From Odontocerum albicorne (taxonomy: Eukaryota > Arthropoda > Insecta > Trichoptera > Odontoceridae): 64,000 nucleotides of DNA. The stretch is taken from assembly GCA_949825065.1 (NCBI GenBank), contig OX463838.1, positions 3,574,251 through 3,638,250 of the forward strand, read 5' to 3'. The notes under the pieces are model-generated. The model searched no databases and had not been told where the DNA came from. It was given only the letters and a program-made list of their open reading frames with translations. Positions 10,501 to 20,614 of the stretch are shown here, piece by piece. The position numbers and the translations under genes were made by a program. The stretch's first letter is position 1. Every line of letters starts with the position of its first letter.

Positions 10501-11180
10501 CATTTTGTCTTTTAACGTATTCTTCTATTGGGTATAACATTTGAAAACTTTCGAATATATAAAACATACTGTCAGTATATAGTTATCACGAAAATATTTA
10601 AGTCAAAAGAAAAACACATTACAAAAGGTATGTGAAGAGAAATCACGTATGGTATATAACTCGGTACTTATAACTTGAAAAAAAAAATAATACGAGATTA
10701 CATTTCATCTCACACATGAAATGTAGCGAACAGATGCCTAAATGTGGGAACCACAAAATATAATGCATATTAAAATTCCATAACAGAAATAAGTCATTCC
10801 TTACCCCGGGCGGGGTCACGAACCTTACTCCCAGGATGAATCCGAACCTATTGTGGCTGCGGCACACCGGTCGAAATATTCGTACCAGATCAAACCACCG
10901 AACCGAACCTGTGCAGGCGGCGAATGGTACGAACTGAATATTACCATTAGCGATGAGCAATGCTAGAAACCGTATCATTACTGAATACTCCCGTCTAATC
11001 GCATACTTAAGTATTATACAATATAGGGTGACTATAAATTTATAAAAAAAATGGAACATATTCAAGAAATTTGATTTTTTTATGAATAAAAGAAAAATGA
11101 CTGATGAGTCAATAGAGTATTTTTTTTGCGAAATAAGGTTATTTATGTCCTCATTCGACTCTGAATAATAAAAAACCCAC
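10501..11180. other. Unclassified stretch with a GC-rich patch
   Basis: Sequence at 10797-10935 is GC-rich; on the minus strand it contains GGTTCGTGACCCC, which resembles a pol III B box or tRNA T arm. No A box or tRNA fold could be drawn. The 179-codon minus frame at 10643-11182 is hydrophobic and without motifs. Confidence 0.45.
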
Positions 11181-12300
11181 AAAGAAAATTGTGTTCTGGA
11201 GAAACAATGAAAAGAAAATTGTGTTGTGGAGTAATAATGAAAAGAAAATTGTGTTGTGGAGTAACAATTAAAAGAAAATTGTGTTGTGGAGTAACAATGA
11301 TCAGAAGATTGTGTTCTGAAGTAACAATGATAAAAAAGTTGTGTTCAGGAGTAACAATAAAATGAAAATTGTGTTCTGGAGTAACAATGAAAAGAAAATT
11401 GTGGTCTGGAGTAACAATGATCTGAAGATTGTGTTCTGGAGTAACAATGAAAAGAATATTGTGTTCTGGAGTAACAATGATAAGAAGATTGTGTTCTGGA
11501 GTAACAATGAAAAGAAAATTGTGTTGTGGAGTAATAATGAAAAGAAAATTGTGTTCTGGAGTAACAATGAAAAGAAAATTGTGCTCTGGAGTAACAATGA
11601 TCAGAAGATTGTGTTTTGGAGTAACAATAAAAAGAAAATTGTGTTCTGGAGTAACAATGAAAAGAAAATTGTGGTCTGGAGTAACAATGATCAGAAGATT
11701 GTGTTCTGGAGTAACAATGAAAAGAAAATTGTGTTCTGGAGTAACAATGATAAGAAGATTGTGTTCTGGAGTAACAATGAAAAGAAAATTGTGTTCTGGA
11801 GTAACAATGAAAAGAAAATTGTGCTCTGGAGTAACAATGATCAGAAGATTGTGTTTTGGAGTAACAATGAAAAGAAAATTGCATTCTGAAGTAACAATGA
11901 TAAGAAAGTTGTGTTCTGGAGTAATAATGAAAAGAAAATTGTGTTCTGGAGTAACAATGAAAAGAAAATTGTGCTCTGGAGTAACAATGATCAGAAGATT
12001 GTGTTTTGGAGTAACAATAAAAAGAAAATTGTGTTCTGGAGTAACAATGAAAAGAAAATTGTGGTCTGGAGTAACAATGATAAGAAGATTGTGTTCTGGA
12101 GTAACAATGAAAAGAAAATTGTGTTCTGGAGTAACAATGAAAAGAAAATTGTGTTCTGGAGTAACAATGATAAGAAAATTGTGTTCTGGAGTAACAATGA
12201 TAAGAAAATTGTGTTTTGGAGTAACAATGAAAAGAAAATTGTATTCTGGAGTAACAATGAAAAGAAAATTGTGTTCTTGAGTAATAATAATAAGAAAACG
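11181..12300. repeat. 30-bp minisatellite, about 37 units
   Basis: Unit GAAAATTGTGTTCTGGAGTA + ACAATGAAAA, head to tail with exact 30-bp spacing. Variants alternate AATGAAAAGAAAATT with AATGATCAGAAGATT, GTGTTC with GTGCTC or GTGGTC. The four-unit block at 11581-11700 recurs 390 bp (13 units) later at 11971. A GTGCTC/GATCAG unit also recurs at 11821, 240 bp on. Because 30 is divisible by 3 and the unit lacks stops in several frames, long frames exist on both strands (389 codons on minus, 283 on plus). I regard these as by-products. Confidence 0.95.
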
Positions 12301-12380
12301 TGCATGAAACAAGTATTCTATTCGTTAAATTAGATTTTTTCAGAAGGCATAAAAATGTCCATCACTGTATTAATTTGGAA

Positions 12381-12838
12381 GAATTCCCATCATACTTGTT
12401 CAAAAATATTATTTGTGACATTTATTATCAATTTTTTTTTCAGTATGTAGAGAATTTCAAATGTTGTTCGTGAATAAAAACGAAGCGTGCGGTTATGGTC
12501 TGGTTGAATGCCGGTTTCGGTTACTTTGGGAGAATTCCCATCCTACCTATGTGTTCAAAAATATTATTTGTGACATTTATTAAAATTTTTTTTTTTTCAA
12601 TATTTAGATAATTTCAAATTTTGTTCGTGAATAAAAACGAAGCGTGCGGTTATATGGGCCGGTTGAATGCCGGTTGCGGTTACTTTGGGAGAATTCCCAT
12701 CCTACCTATGTGTTCCAAAATATTATTTGTGACATTTATTATAATTTTTTTTTTCAGTATGTGGATAATTTCAAATTTTGTTCGTGAATAAAAACGAAGC
12801 GTGCGGTTATGGTCCGGTTGGATGCCGGTTGCGGTTAA
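12381..12838. repeat. Three tandem copies of a ~155-bp unit
   Basis: Units begin at GAATTCCCATC (12381, 12532, 12691). Each runs through AATATTATTTGTGACATTTA, a poly-T tract, ATTTCAAATTTTGTTCGTGA and ATAAAAACGAAGCGTGCGGT to GAATGCCGGTT. Units two and three are closer to each other than to the first. Confidence 0.9.
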
Positions 12839-13271
12839 GGCGCGCGATGGACCACGGCCGGCAGATCCGATAGAGTAATGATGTGATTCCTAAACGTCGC
12901 GTCTACCTCTCTAATGGCGCTCGGATTCTGCGATCATTATAATCCAGGGACGTGCTAAAAAATATTAAACTTTTTTTTTTACTTAAATAGTTTTACAAAC
13001 ATCAAATTTGTGTTAAGTCCCTGCAGATTTTTTTAATACATCATAAATTTTTTTGAAAGATTTTGTATATTTTTTTTCCTATTTTATAAACGAAAATTTA
13101 ATTATGAGTAACATTTTCATTTCTGCTCATGATTTTTTTTAATATTCATTAAAAAATTCCATTTCCTTAACTTCTAGTGTTATTTTATTTCAACAACAAA
13201 AATACGGTATTATTCAAACACGTTCGCGTTTCGTTCACATGACGATTTAAAAAAATGAGAAAAATGCATTG
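12839..13271. other. Unclassified stretch
   Basis: GC-rich at 12839-12960 (GGCGCGCGATGGACCACGG), then strongly AT-rich up to the LINE-C insertion. No element recognised. Confidence 0.5.
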
Positions 13272-13287
13272 CCTAAATGTTTCAAGT

Positions 13288-13635
13288 CTTCTTCTCCCTG
13301 GCTCCATCCCAACTCACTGTCTGCGAAGACTGTTGGGGTCAGCTCTCCTCGTCCTCAGGTTGTATGCTCTTCTATCCCGGACTACGTCCCCCAGACCGTG
13401 TCTCTGCATCAGGTATCTTTTTGCACCACCCATGAATTCTTTGGTTTGCCTCTGGTTGTTATTCGAGGAAGATCCATGGAGATTGCCTGGTTCACAATGT
13501 GATCGGGTGCTCTGCATCCAACGTGCCCATACCATCTCAATCGCCTCTCCTCCATCTTACTGTTGATGTCTGTAACACCTAGGCTTCGACGATTTCTTTC
13601 ACTTAAAGTTCGAACAAATATATATTTATTCCTTA
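13288..13635 (-). pseudogene. LINE-C insertion (RTE-like C-terminus) with 16-bp TSD
   Basis: Flanked by CCTAAATGTTTCAAGT at 13272-13287 and 13636-13651, a target-site duplication. The minus strand encodes the end of an RTE-type polyprotein: worn versions of RWYGHVGRR, NQAISMDLPRITTRG and RRADPNSLRRQ, then GGATGGAGCCAGGGAGAAGA at the 3' end (GAAGAAG-type tail). 5'-truncated after about 300 bp. Its outer 35 bp (13601-13635) are not LINE sequence but an inverted copy of the adjacent genome. Confidence 0.85.
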
Positions 13636-13686
13636 CCTAAATGTTTCAAGTAATGAATAAATATTGTATATATTTGTTCGAGCTTT
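13601..13686. repeat. Inverted repeat at the LINE-C 5' junction
   Basis: AAAGTTCGAACAAATATATA and TTTATTCC on the insert side is mirrored by GAATAAATATTGTATATATT + TGTTCGAGCTTTAA in the flanking DNA beyond the TSD. Confidence 0.75.
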
Positions 13687-14694
13687 AAGCTCAATCTGAA
13701 ATTTATTTATAAAAAAAATCATTTTTTTCAGTAATTTTAATGAGATTGTCGGAAAAAATGTGACTTCAATATTTTTTGAACAATTTATATTAATCTTTTA
13801 TGACAACATTTGTTACCTATAAAATTACTAAAATAGTCAAACAAACCTTGATTTTAATTTAGTCGTGTTTCATCAATGCTTTTGAATGCAAGAAATTACG
13901 GCAATTTACAAATTGCGCAATTTAAAAAACATTGACAATTTAAAAAGATTAAGTTTGCGAGTCATTAGAATAATTAATATGAAATTTATTTTAGTGGATA
14001 ATAATTAAGAAACAAAAAGTATGCCCCCTAAATTTTTGGGATCAAAAAGTATGAACACTAAATTAATTTTTACCAAGTGTATTTATTTGTAATATTTTTG
14101 GATAAGATTTTTGTATCTAGAAAAACGTGAAATTATTCTAACTTCAAATTTATAATTAAATAATAAAAAAATATTGTAACAATGAGCCGCCCTTGGTGGA
14201 ATACCCATCTCGATCGCGCATCCCGCCTGTATACTATTATTTATCCGCATTTATTTGTGTTTATGTTACTTTACAAATTTACTAACGGCGCCATTTTAGG
14301 GGGTGTACCGTGAGAACTGGCCCCGCTACAGCCAATACTAACTGATTAGTGACTGTGATTAGCCGCGCTCTTATTAGCGAACCAAACCGGCGTGGTGCGA
14401 TGCTTTGCAGGGATCGGCTCTGTTACATTGTCTACCTGTAGCTATAGTTTTGGGTGGATTTAATAGGAATTAACAAAAACTCTGTCGCGTGGCCAATATA
14501 TTATTTATCAATTCATCGAGAATCGAGAGTTTCTGCCTCACCTGTTTTTATACTGAATTCATGGAGAATTTAAAATGTCTTTATAGTAGTGTGTAGATAT
14601 TTAATTTATAGATTTGTTGATATAATTTTTTTTATACTTTGATGTATATAAGGGAAATGTATACATGAAAAAATACTGAAGGAAGCCAACTAAA
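13687..14694. other. Unclassified stretch
   Basis: Mostly AT-rich. The part at 14180-14470 is closer to even base composition (GCCCTTGGTGGAATACCCAT; GGCCCCGCTACAGCC) but matches nothing else in the window and has no long frame. Confidence 0.5.
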
Positions 14695-14867
14695 TGTTGT
14701 ACAAATTGCATACACCGAGATCAATAAATGGTATGACAATACGTGACAGATTATGGAATAAAGTGTGAAATTAAAGTTTATGTGTTAATTAAGATGTATA
14801 AGATCATTCTGAGATGGTTTAGACATGTAGAACGAATTAATGGAAAAAGTCTTACAAAATTAATATT
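14695..14867 (+). mobile_element. LINE-D coding remnant
   Basis: After frame correction the plus strand reads ILRWFRHVERING, a form of the LINE-D RWFGHVERM motif. Heavily decayed, and ends where LINE-I begins in the opposite orientation. Confidence 0.55.
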
Positions 14868-15003
14868 CTTCTTCCCAGTGTCATGTCAGGTCCCCCCAAC
14901 GTTGAATATCACCTGAGAGTAGACATTTTGGTCCCCGGCAGCCCGAAAAAGGTCCCTTACGCTCCTTTTACCAGTCCAATCACGTACATTGCGGAGCCGT
15001 AAA
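14868..15003 (-). mobile_element. LINE-I 3' terminal fragment
   Basis: About 90% like the end of the copy at 339-480: TTCTTCTTCCCAGTG at the left, then CCCCCAACGTTGAATATCAC and CCGGCAGCCCGAAAAAGGTC. On the minus strand it codes DWTGKR-like sequence to GTGKK. Only about 135 bp long, a severe 5' truncation. Confidence 0.8.
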
Positions 15004-15110
15004 CCAAGTGTTCTGCTTTTTCTTACTTAATACATCGGCCTTGTGTTCACATTTATCGCTAATCACATCACAATAATTCAGCATTGTAACATACATGGTC
15101 ACTACATGTA
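15004..15110 (-). mobile_element. LINE-D fragment
   Basis: TTCTTACTTAATACATCGGC and the following bases are a worn version of the minus-strand LINE-D block at 30510-30560. It probably belonged to a LINE-D broken by neighbouring insertions. Confidence 0.45.
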
Positions 15111-15308
15111 TTATTCTCAATGCAGGTATTTTAGATTTTTAACTCCTTGAGTAAGAAATAATAGGCTTTATTTTTTATTAATGTACAAATAATGTCGATC
15201 ACAGTGATTTTGAAAAGAGCAATAACTCATTTTCGCCGAAAACTGAAATGATACAGTTAAAATATATGTATTATATTTTATTTATAATAAAGGCATTAAC
15301 ATTGTGGA

Positions 15309-15537
15309 GGGTTAAATACATTGTAATTAGTTTTATCAAACACTGTGTATTCCACTTTATGTAACGGTATAACTCTACCGGTTTCAAAGCTTTCACCTAT
15401 CTCGGTACCAGTTCGAACAGAATTCAGTCTTGTTTGTGCTCCCTGATGATGAGGTGAAAGCCTTGACACCGGTAGGGGTGTACCGTTATAAAAAATGGAA
15501 TGAACAGTGATTGATAAAACAAATTACAATAGGTAAA
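15309..15537. mobile_element. Inverted pair of Penelope terminal repeats
   Basis: The left arm (minus) runs from TTATCAAACACTGTG through CCACTTTATGTAACGG to CTACCGGTTTCAAAG. The right arm (plus) is its mirror: TTGACACCGGTAGG, GTACCGTTATAAAAAATGGA, ACAGTGATTGATAAAACAAA. Between them is TCGGTACCAGTTCGAACAGA. No coding part of the element remains. Confidence 0.75.
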
Positions 15538-15601
15538 ATTGATTGTTTTAACACATACATATGCATAAACGAACAAATATCAATAACAAATAATATATTG
15601 C

Positions 15602-15985
15602 CCTGAAATGACAGCGTTGTGTAGATTGTGTAGAAAAATAATGATTTGACAGAATTAAGAATGAGGACATTAGAAAACAATGCTAATTTAAAATAAATGC
15701 AGAGTATAAGATGAAAAAAAAGACCATGGCAATGGTAGAAATAATGAATGATTTAATAATAATGAAAATAATCTATAAATGTAATATAGAAGGTATAAGA
15801 AGTTTTAAAAGACAGAGAAAAACATGGTCCGACCAAATGAATAAATTTCTGAAAGAGGGAAGAGTAAAAACCTTTTATGACGTGGCGTATCGACGCAATA
15901 GAAGCGAATGATGTATGTCAGATTATAAGAATGTGGTGATTAGTTCTCTCTGCCTATTCCAATAGGCATATGGCGAGATCGAAAA
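15602..15985 (+). mobile_element. LINE-D C-terminal remnant
   Basis: The frame at 15711-15911 contains KRQRKTWSDQMNKFLKEGRV, matching the LINE-D GRPRK-WxDQxNxILKEGKV block. The end CTCTGCCTATTCCAATAGGC resembles the family's 3' region, which codes LxxYPNGxWA-like residues. Many substitutions and stops. Confidence 0.65.
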
Positions 15986-15999
15986 AAATATCCTGTTGC

Positions 16000-16240
16000 T
16001 AGACTTAATCAGTCCGTCGGATTCGTGATCTATCTCTGCCTCGTCATCCCTCCACACTGTCTATTCGCATGAGCCTTTCCAAATTCCCCTTTCCTCTGCA
16101 TAATACTCGTATAAAATAAGAATAGACGAACTCGCCACCTGTCTTGAATTCCAAGTTGTTGGATGATGGATACATTGATGCGCCACGCCGTTCAAGGAAT
16201 CCTCAGCATGAGTCTCCAGCATCACATCTCGAAATTATCC
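16000..16240 (-). pseudogene. LINE-K C-terminal remnant
   Basis: Minus strand, moving between frames: FEM-CWRLMLRIPWTAWR, NVSIIQQLGIQDR, then RGKGNLERLM and RGRDRSRIRRTD. The order (RxMLRIPWTA, NVSILxxLGI, RRGxxNLEKLM, RGRSPxRWTD) is that of an insect endonuclease-reverse transcriptase C-terminus related to LINE-I. At least one frameshift and stops. The plus-strand frame over it (16163-16414) is a shadow. Confidence 0.6.
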
Positions 16241-16915
16241 CCCTTTGCTACATATAAAAAAATTGAAAAGATTAGGAAACTTTACGTTGTTACTGAAATG
16301 TTTCATTACTTCCATACGAACTGCACTTTGCCACCGAAGTTCTTTTCCATCGAAGTACTCCACCGAGTTTCATATACGCAATTTACATTATCTGTTATAA
16401 AAAATCTGAGATAGATAAATTGTTTCCCCGCCTTAAGGTATTTCGAGTATTGGTTGCTAGAATATGATTTCCTTGGTCAGTGTGCGAAATAAATTTGAGC
16501 AAATATTTTGGAACTATGACCGATCTAGCTCCAGATCTGCAGTGGTTACCCTATGACACAGAAGAACTGAGACGATAAAACTATTCATAGACCTTAAGCT
16601 GCCCTGAAAGGAGTCATTTCTTTCTCCTTATATGTGGAAAGGTGATGGTTTCCACCTACGGATATAACTCCGACACTCAGTCGTAAGAGCATCATCAGTT
16701 CACTAGCAGGTGTACCGCGTGCAGATGGTGTTGACTTTTGGGTTGTTGAGATAGCATTTCCGATCCATGACATTATATTGTGGAAAACCTTATACAGAAA
16801 CAACAAATCGAATATAATCCTTATTTTATATACAATAGTTTAAAAAGGCGGGTGAGATTTAACATGAGATCGTAGTCCAGCATGTCAAATGGGATTCTGA
16901 GATGAAAATTAATAT
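16241..16915. other. Unclassified stretch
   Basis: A 70-codon minus frame at 16594-16806 contains ASELMMLLRLSVGVISVGGN. Its DNA includes CTGATGATGCTCTTACGACT, loosely like the Penelope terminal motif, but no second copy supports it. Confidence 0.4.
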
Positions 16916-17722
16916 ACCTTAGAAATTTCTTTCTCCATACAAGATCTTTTTCAGCCTTCATTCCCTTAAAGTGTTGCAAAGATTCCTACCAACTAAAACC
17001 AAAATTTTGCTCGTACCATTTCTGCTCTTTCTGATTCTGGACTATGCGGACGTATGTTACTTGGATGTTACAGCTGGACAAATTACATTCTTCCAAATGT
17101 GTGTCTAAGATTCATTTTCAACCTACGTAAGCACGTTCATATAACTTCATACCAGAAGGCATTGAACTGGTTGAATGTTAGAAATAAACGCCAAATTCAT
17201 ATACTGTCTCTATTGTATAATATACTTAAATGTCCCGCCACCCCCTCTTATCTCGCCGAAAATTTTCAGCGTCTTTCCAATCATCGATTAGCGCTACGCT
17301 CAAACAGAGATTGTTTATTGGCCTTTCCAGTTCACCGCTCCTATTTCTTTACGTCCTCCTTTACTGTCCATGCAGTGAAACTCTGGAATCAGTTACAAAC
17401 CAATATAAGACTCGCTCCGTCCTTGGGATGCTTTAAGAAGCGAAAAAAAAATAACATGTTTCATTCCTGATTTTTCTTTTCCTTTCCTCTCCACCATCCC
17501 TTCCTTTCCTTTTCATTGATAATATCTCACTTTATATGAAAAAATAATGTTCGGGTGAATGTCCGTCTTTGTAGGGTTCGTGGGCATGTGCTCACGTATA
17601 TGTTTATGGATTTCGTGGGGATGGATAGTCATTTGAATGATTTATAATTGGAAAAGATTGCCGCCTGGCAATAATCCCGCCAGATTGTATTTGCAATAAA
17701 AGTATTAAATAGATAGATAAAG
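16916..17722 (+). mobile_element. LINE-A copy with internal deletions
   Basis: Coding from TTTTTCAGCCTTCATTCCCT, a frame near 17054-17470, full 3' UTR, and tail ATTTGCAATAAAAGTATTAA at the right end. Against 7897-8460 it has lost the EEQLDKLQRLQ helix codons near 17080 and the LKKLLISSQ end near 17445. The frame therefore runs on into the UTR (KKRKKNNMFHS). Confidence 0.85.
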
Positions 17723-18479
17723 AAAATGGAAAAGGTCAGAGAATGCATTCATCTCTATTATTGACTGCTTCTGAACTACATATATGTCAGACAATATTTC
17801 GTATCGTTTTTGGAAATCAAGATAAAAATTCAAACACGTTTTTACGATAACCTTAAGACCTATATATACGAGTAATTTTTTTTTATCAATTTCGCAAGTA
17901 TGAAAAAAAAACTGTTCAAAAATGGTCATGAACCTAAATTGGCTAAAGAAGTCCGACAACATATTATCGGAGATGAATGAAACTCGGTCATAAAACATAT
18001 ATCAAAAATTTAATTTGCCAGTTTCAATAACGTTGTATTCCGGGTTGTAAAACATAATTGGAGAACAGAGCCATACTTCAAGTCCGAAATTAATGGACTC
18101 TGATCGCCTACTCGTTATCAAACCACTTTTTTTTTACATATCAAGTAAAGTGGTATGTCACGATATGTTCATCTAAGTTTGATGGGTCCTCATTTGGCTG
18201 TTGTGAAATTCTTATTGGGAGCTTTGGTACTCGTGGAAATTTTTTTAACATTCATTGAATGCCTTCTTGTTACTCTTTATCTCTTTTTAATTAATTTTCC
18301 TTTTGATCTTCTACGTTTATATATTTTGTTAATTAAAATGTGTACAGCCTTCTGGACGATGCCGTCAATGTTTAACTTGTAATTGATATTAAATGTCTAT
18401 CAAATTACTGTTAAGATAACTATGTAATTAAAACTGGAATTCGCCATTTTTTTTTAATAAAAGGTACTTTGTATGTTAT
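17723..18479. other. Unclassified AT-rich stretch
   Basis: Frames of 75-97 codons on either strand are rich in F, L, I and K, as expected from AT-rich DNA, with no motif. No repeat recognised. Confidence 0.5.
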
Positions 18480-19211
18480 ACTGCCGTCATAAGCAAAAAC
18501 GCAACTAGAAACTGCTGAAATGCGCATGCTAAGATGGTCAGCTGGTGTGTGCCTAAGAGACAAAATAAAAAGTTCACGTATTCGTGGAAGCCTAGGTGTT
18601 ACATATATCAACAGCAAGATGGAGGAGAGGCGATTGAGATGGTATGGGCACGTTGGACGCAGAGTACCCGATCACATTGTGAACCAGGCAATCTCCATGG
18701 ATCTTCCTCGAATAACAACCAGAGGAAGACCAAAGAATTCATGGGTGGTACAAAAAGATAACCTGATGCAGAGGCACGGCCAGGGGGACGTAGTCCGGGA
18801 CAGAAGAGCATACAACCTGAGGACGAGGAGAGCTGACCCCAACAGTCTTCGCAGACAGTGAGTTGGGATGGAGCCAGGGAGAAGATGAGGCAATATTCCA
18901 TATCAAATTTTGAACAATAATCCATAAAAAAATACAGAAAACCATTTATTTCAACACAAAAATCGACATAATGTTTTTTTTTAATTTTACAAAATGCTAG
19001 GTTTTTCTAAGTAAAAAAAACAATAAAATGTGATTCATAAGCAAAAAGACAGCAAGTGCCTATGCGTTTGCTGCGTTTTTGCTTATGAATCACATTTTAC
19101 TGCTTTTTTGTTTATGAATCACATTTTTAAGCAGCAATGATAAACATAGAAGTGCAGTTTTCTCAAAACTTAACTTTTCCCATTAGCTGCGTTTTTGCTT
19201 ATGAGGGCAGT
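18480..19211. mobile_element. TA-flanked TIR element interrupted by LINE-C
   Basis: Left end TACTGCCGTCATAAGCAAAA + ACGCA (18480-18504). The right end is its inverse, TGCGTTTTTGCTTATGAGGG + CAGTA (19187-19211), with one mismatch. TA lies on each side, which suggests Tc1/mariner. The TIR motif recurs inside as subterminal copies (TTCATAAGCAAAAAGACAGC near 19034; GCGTTTTTGCTTATGAATCA near 19071; TTTTTTGTTTATGAATCACA near 19104). It has no transposase. About 340 bp remain once LINE-C is removed. Confidence 0.75.
18502..18890 (+). pseudogene. LINE-C insertion (RTE-like C-terminus)
   Basis: The frame (18520-18861) reads MRMLRWSAGVCLRDKIKSSR, MEERRLRWYGHVGRR, DHIVNQAISMDLPRITTRG, RPKNSWV and ends RTRRADPNSLRRQ-stop. 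It is 3' terminated by GGATGGAGCCAGGGAGAAGA. LRWYGHVxRR followed by GRPKxSW is the C-terminal basic region of RTE-group LINEs. The last 113 codons are intact. It lies just inside the left TIR of the host element. Against 25871-26484 it lacks the upstream thumb region. Confidence 0.85.
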
Positions 19212-19212
19212 A

Positions 19213-19675
19213 TAGATCTTAAAAGTTTTCGGTCTGAACAAGTTGGAGCATGTATCGATAGATAGTAAGTTGACCCCGCTTACCACATGGTCAGGACCAG
19301 TTCCAGTTAACATTTGATACCTCCATCCTAAGTAGTATATCACTAAGAGCCGATATAAGACGTGTTATTTCGTTATATTCCGAAATGTTTAAAACTGAAG
19401 ATCACCCGGTAATAAAGTTTATTTTAAAATAAGGGAAAAACTCGACAAATAGTTTAGATTTAGTCTTTAATTTCTGCAGAGATTTTCCCTTCTTTTGAAA
19501 GTAATTTGAAAACTGCGACATATTACATTTTTAACATTTCAGAATATAACGAAACAATACGTCTTTTATCCACTCTAGTTGACATACTACTAAGAGTAGA
19601 TCTATGAAATTTTAACAGAAACTTGCCCATAGATGCTCTTACTTGTTCAGGTCGGAAAAGTTTGAAACTTAGTGG
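19213..19675. repeat. Long inverted repeat with coding-like arms
   Basis: Left arm TTCGGTCTGAACAAGTTGGA, AGTAGTATATCACTAAGAG and GTTATTTCGTTATATTCCGA is mirrored at 19529-19672. Right-arm minus frame: FRPEQVRASMGKF, STLSSMSTRVDKRRIVSLYS, EMLKM. Left-arm plus frame: FRSEQVGACID, SILSSISLRADIRRVISLYS. Both arms therefore derive from the same coding sequence, placed head to head. I do not recognise the protein. Confidence 0.7.
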
Positions 19676-19689
19676 TATATTCTGTTGTT

Positions 19690-19920
19690 TCTGAAATGGG
19701 GACTGACTGAGCTGTTCTTCCATTTTTGGAGTAGTCTATCTAATGGCGTACTATGAGAAGAGTTATTCTGAAGAACAATACGTGGAATCTTTGAATCGTC
19801 TGTTCTTTTCTCGTATTCCTGCCTGTATCGCCTTTGTGTTCTACCCCATCTCACTATGTAATCGATGTAACACATTTTTCTAATTTCTGTATTATGAATT
19901 CTTCCAGTGAGTGAAGTAAA
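19690..19920 (-). pseudogene. LINE-J C-terminal remnant
   Basis: The minus frame reads HNTEIRKMCYIDYIVRWGRT, QRRYRQEYEKR, SKIPRIVLQN. The better copy at 60734-61312 has TTIREVCEVQDVVRWGRQRR and SSRIPYIALHG. Diverged and short; joined on its 3' side to the inverted repeat at 19213-19675. Confidence 0.7.
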
Positions 19921-19978
19921 GTGTATGCCAATATAGTCATATCTAATGAAATAGTATTACATTCTGAAGCGCATTTAA

Positions 19979-20610
19979 CCCTTCCCTTACGGTGATAAAA
20001 ATAATACGCGTGTTACGGTGTTGGGTAGTGAGTACGCAATAAAAAATTAGCGATTTTAAATCGGAAAAATAAGAACATTCATAGATAATCCCCTTTATTA
20101 ATTATAATTGAAGTTTAAAATTATAATAATTGAGATTTATTTGCTGAAAACATTAAAAAACCATCTGAAAACATTAAAAAACGCTCACGGAACGGGCGTA
20201 CGTCTAACCTATTTGCAAGCTTAGAAGCCACTAATGGCGCGGAACGTCAGTCGCATACCCCGGCGCTTACGCTTAATGCTTGCGACGTTGAGACAATTCA
20301 GGTTCTCGCAATTCAGTCTAGTATGTAAGAGTGACATGCGAATATAGTGTCGCGCTTCCCGCATACTATTCACCTATCGTCAAAACGAGACACTCGCCGC
20401 GTTTAAATGCGAATTTGTTTTCGATCTTTACAAAACACCTCGATGTAGTCGATAAATTCTGATTATTATTAATATTATTTTTTAAATCAATGCGTAAATA
20501 TATTATGGAGGAATACCTAAAATCTTAACCTTGTATTTATTATATTTATAGAGATATTGATGGTTATTAGAAGCAACGTGTAGAAGATACCCAACACAGG
20601 GAAGGAAAGG
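19979..20610 (+). mobile_element. piggyBac-like MITE, copy 1 (632 bp)
   Basis: Bounded by TTAA (19975-19978 and 20611-20614). Starts CCCTTCCCTTACGGTG and ends CACAGGGAAGGAAAGG, so the termini are inverted (CCYTTCC). The inside is shared in part with 31727-32336 and 34588-35206 (AATCGGAAAAATAAGAA; AAATCTGATTATTATTAATA; TATTATGGAGGAATACCTAA). This is the most diverged of the three complete copies. No frame of note. Confidence 0.8.
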
Positions 20611-20614
20611 TTAA

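Noticed and set aside
11429..12280. A 283-codon plus-strand repeat protein
   Set aside because: Same minisatellite artefact as the minus-strand frame.
11181..12300. CRISPR array, because of regular short repeats
   Set aside because: Repeats are contiguous with no unique spacers, there are no cas genes, and the DNA is animal.
11143..12312. A 389-codon minus-strand repeat protein
   Set aside because: The frame is held open by the 30-bp minisatellite; equally long frames exist in several other frames on both strands, and no domain, start context or relative supports translation.
13255..13566. 103-codon plus-strand frame
   Set aside because: It is the antisense shadow of the LINE-C C-terminus.
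15986..16020. Bacterial-style promoter or terminator signals in AT-rich gaps
   Set aside because: Random in AT-rich eukaryotic DNA; no operon or ribosome-binding context exists here.
18608..18925. 105-codon minus-strand frame
   Set aside because: Antisense shadow of LINE-C at 18502-18890; similar shadows occur at 26203-26582.
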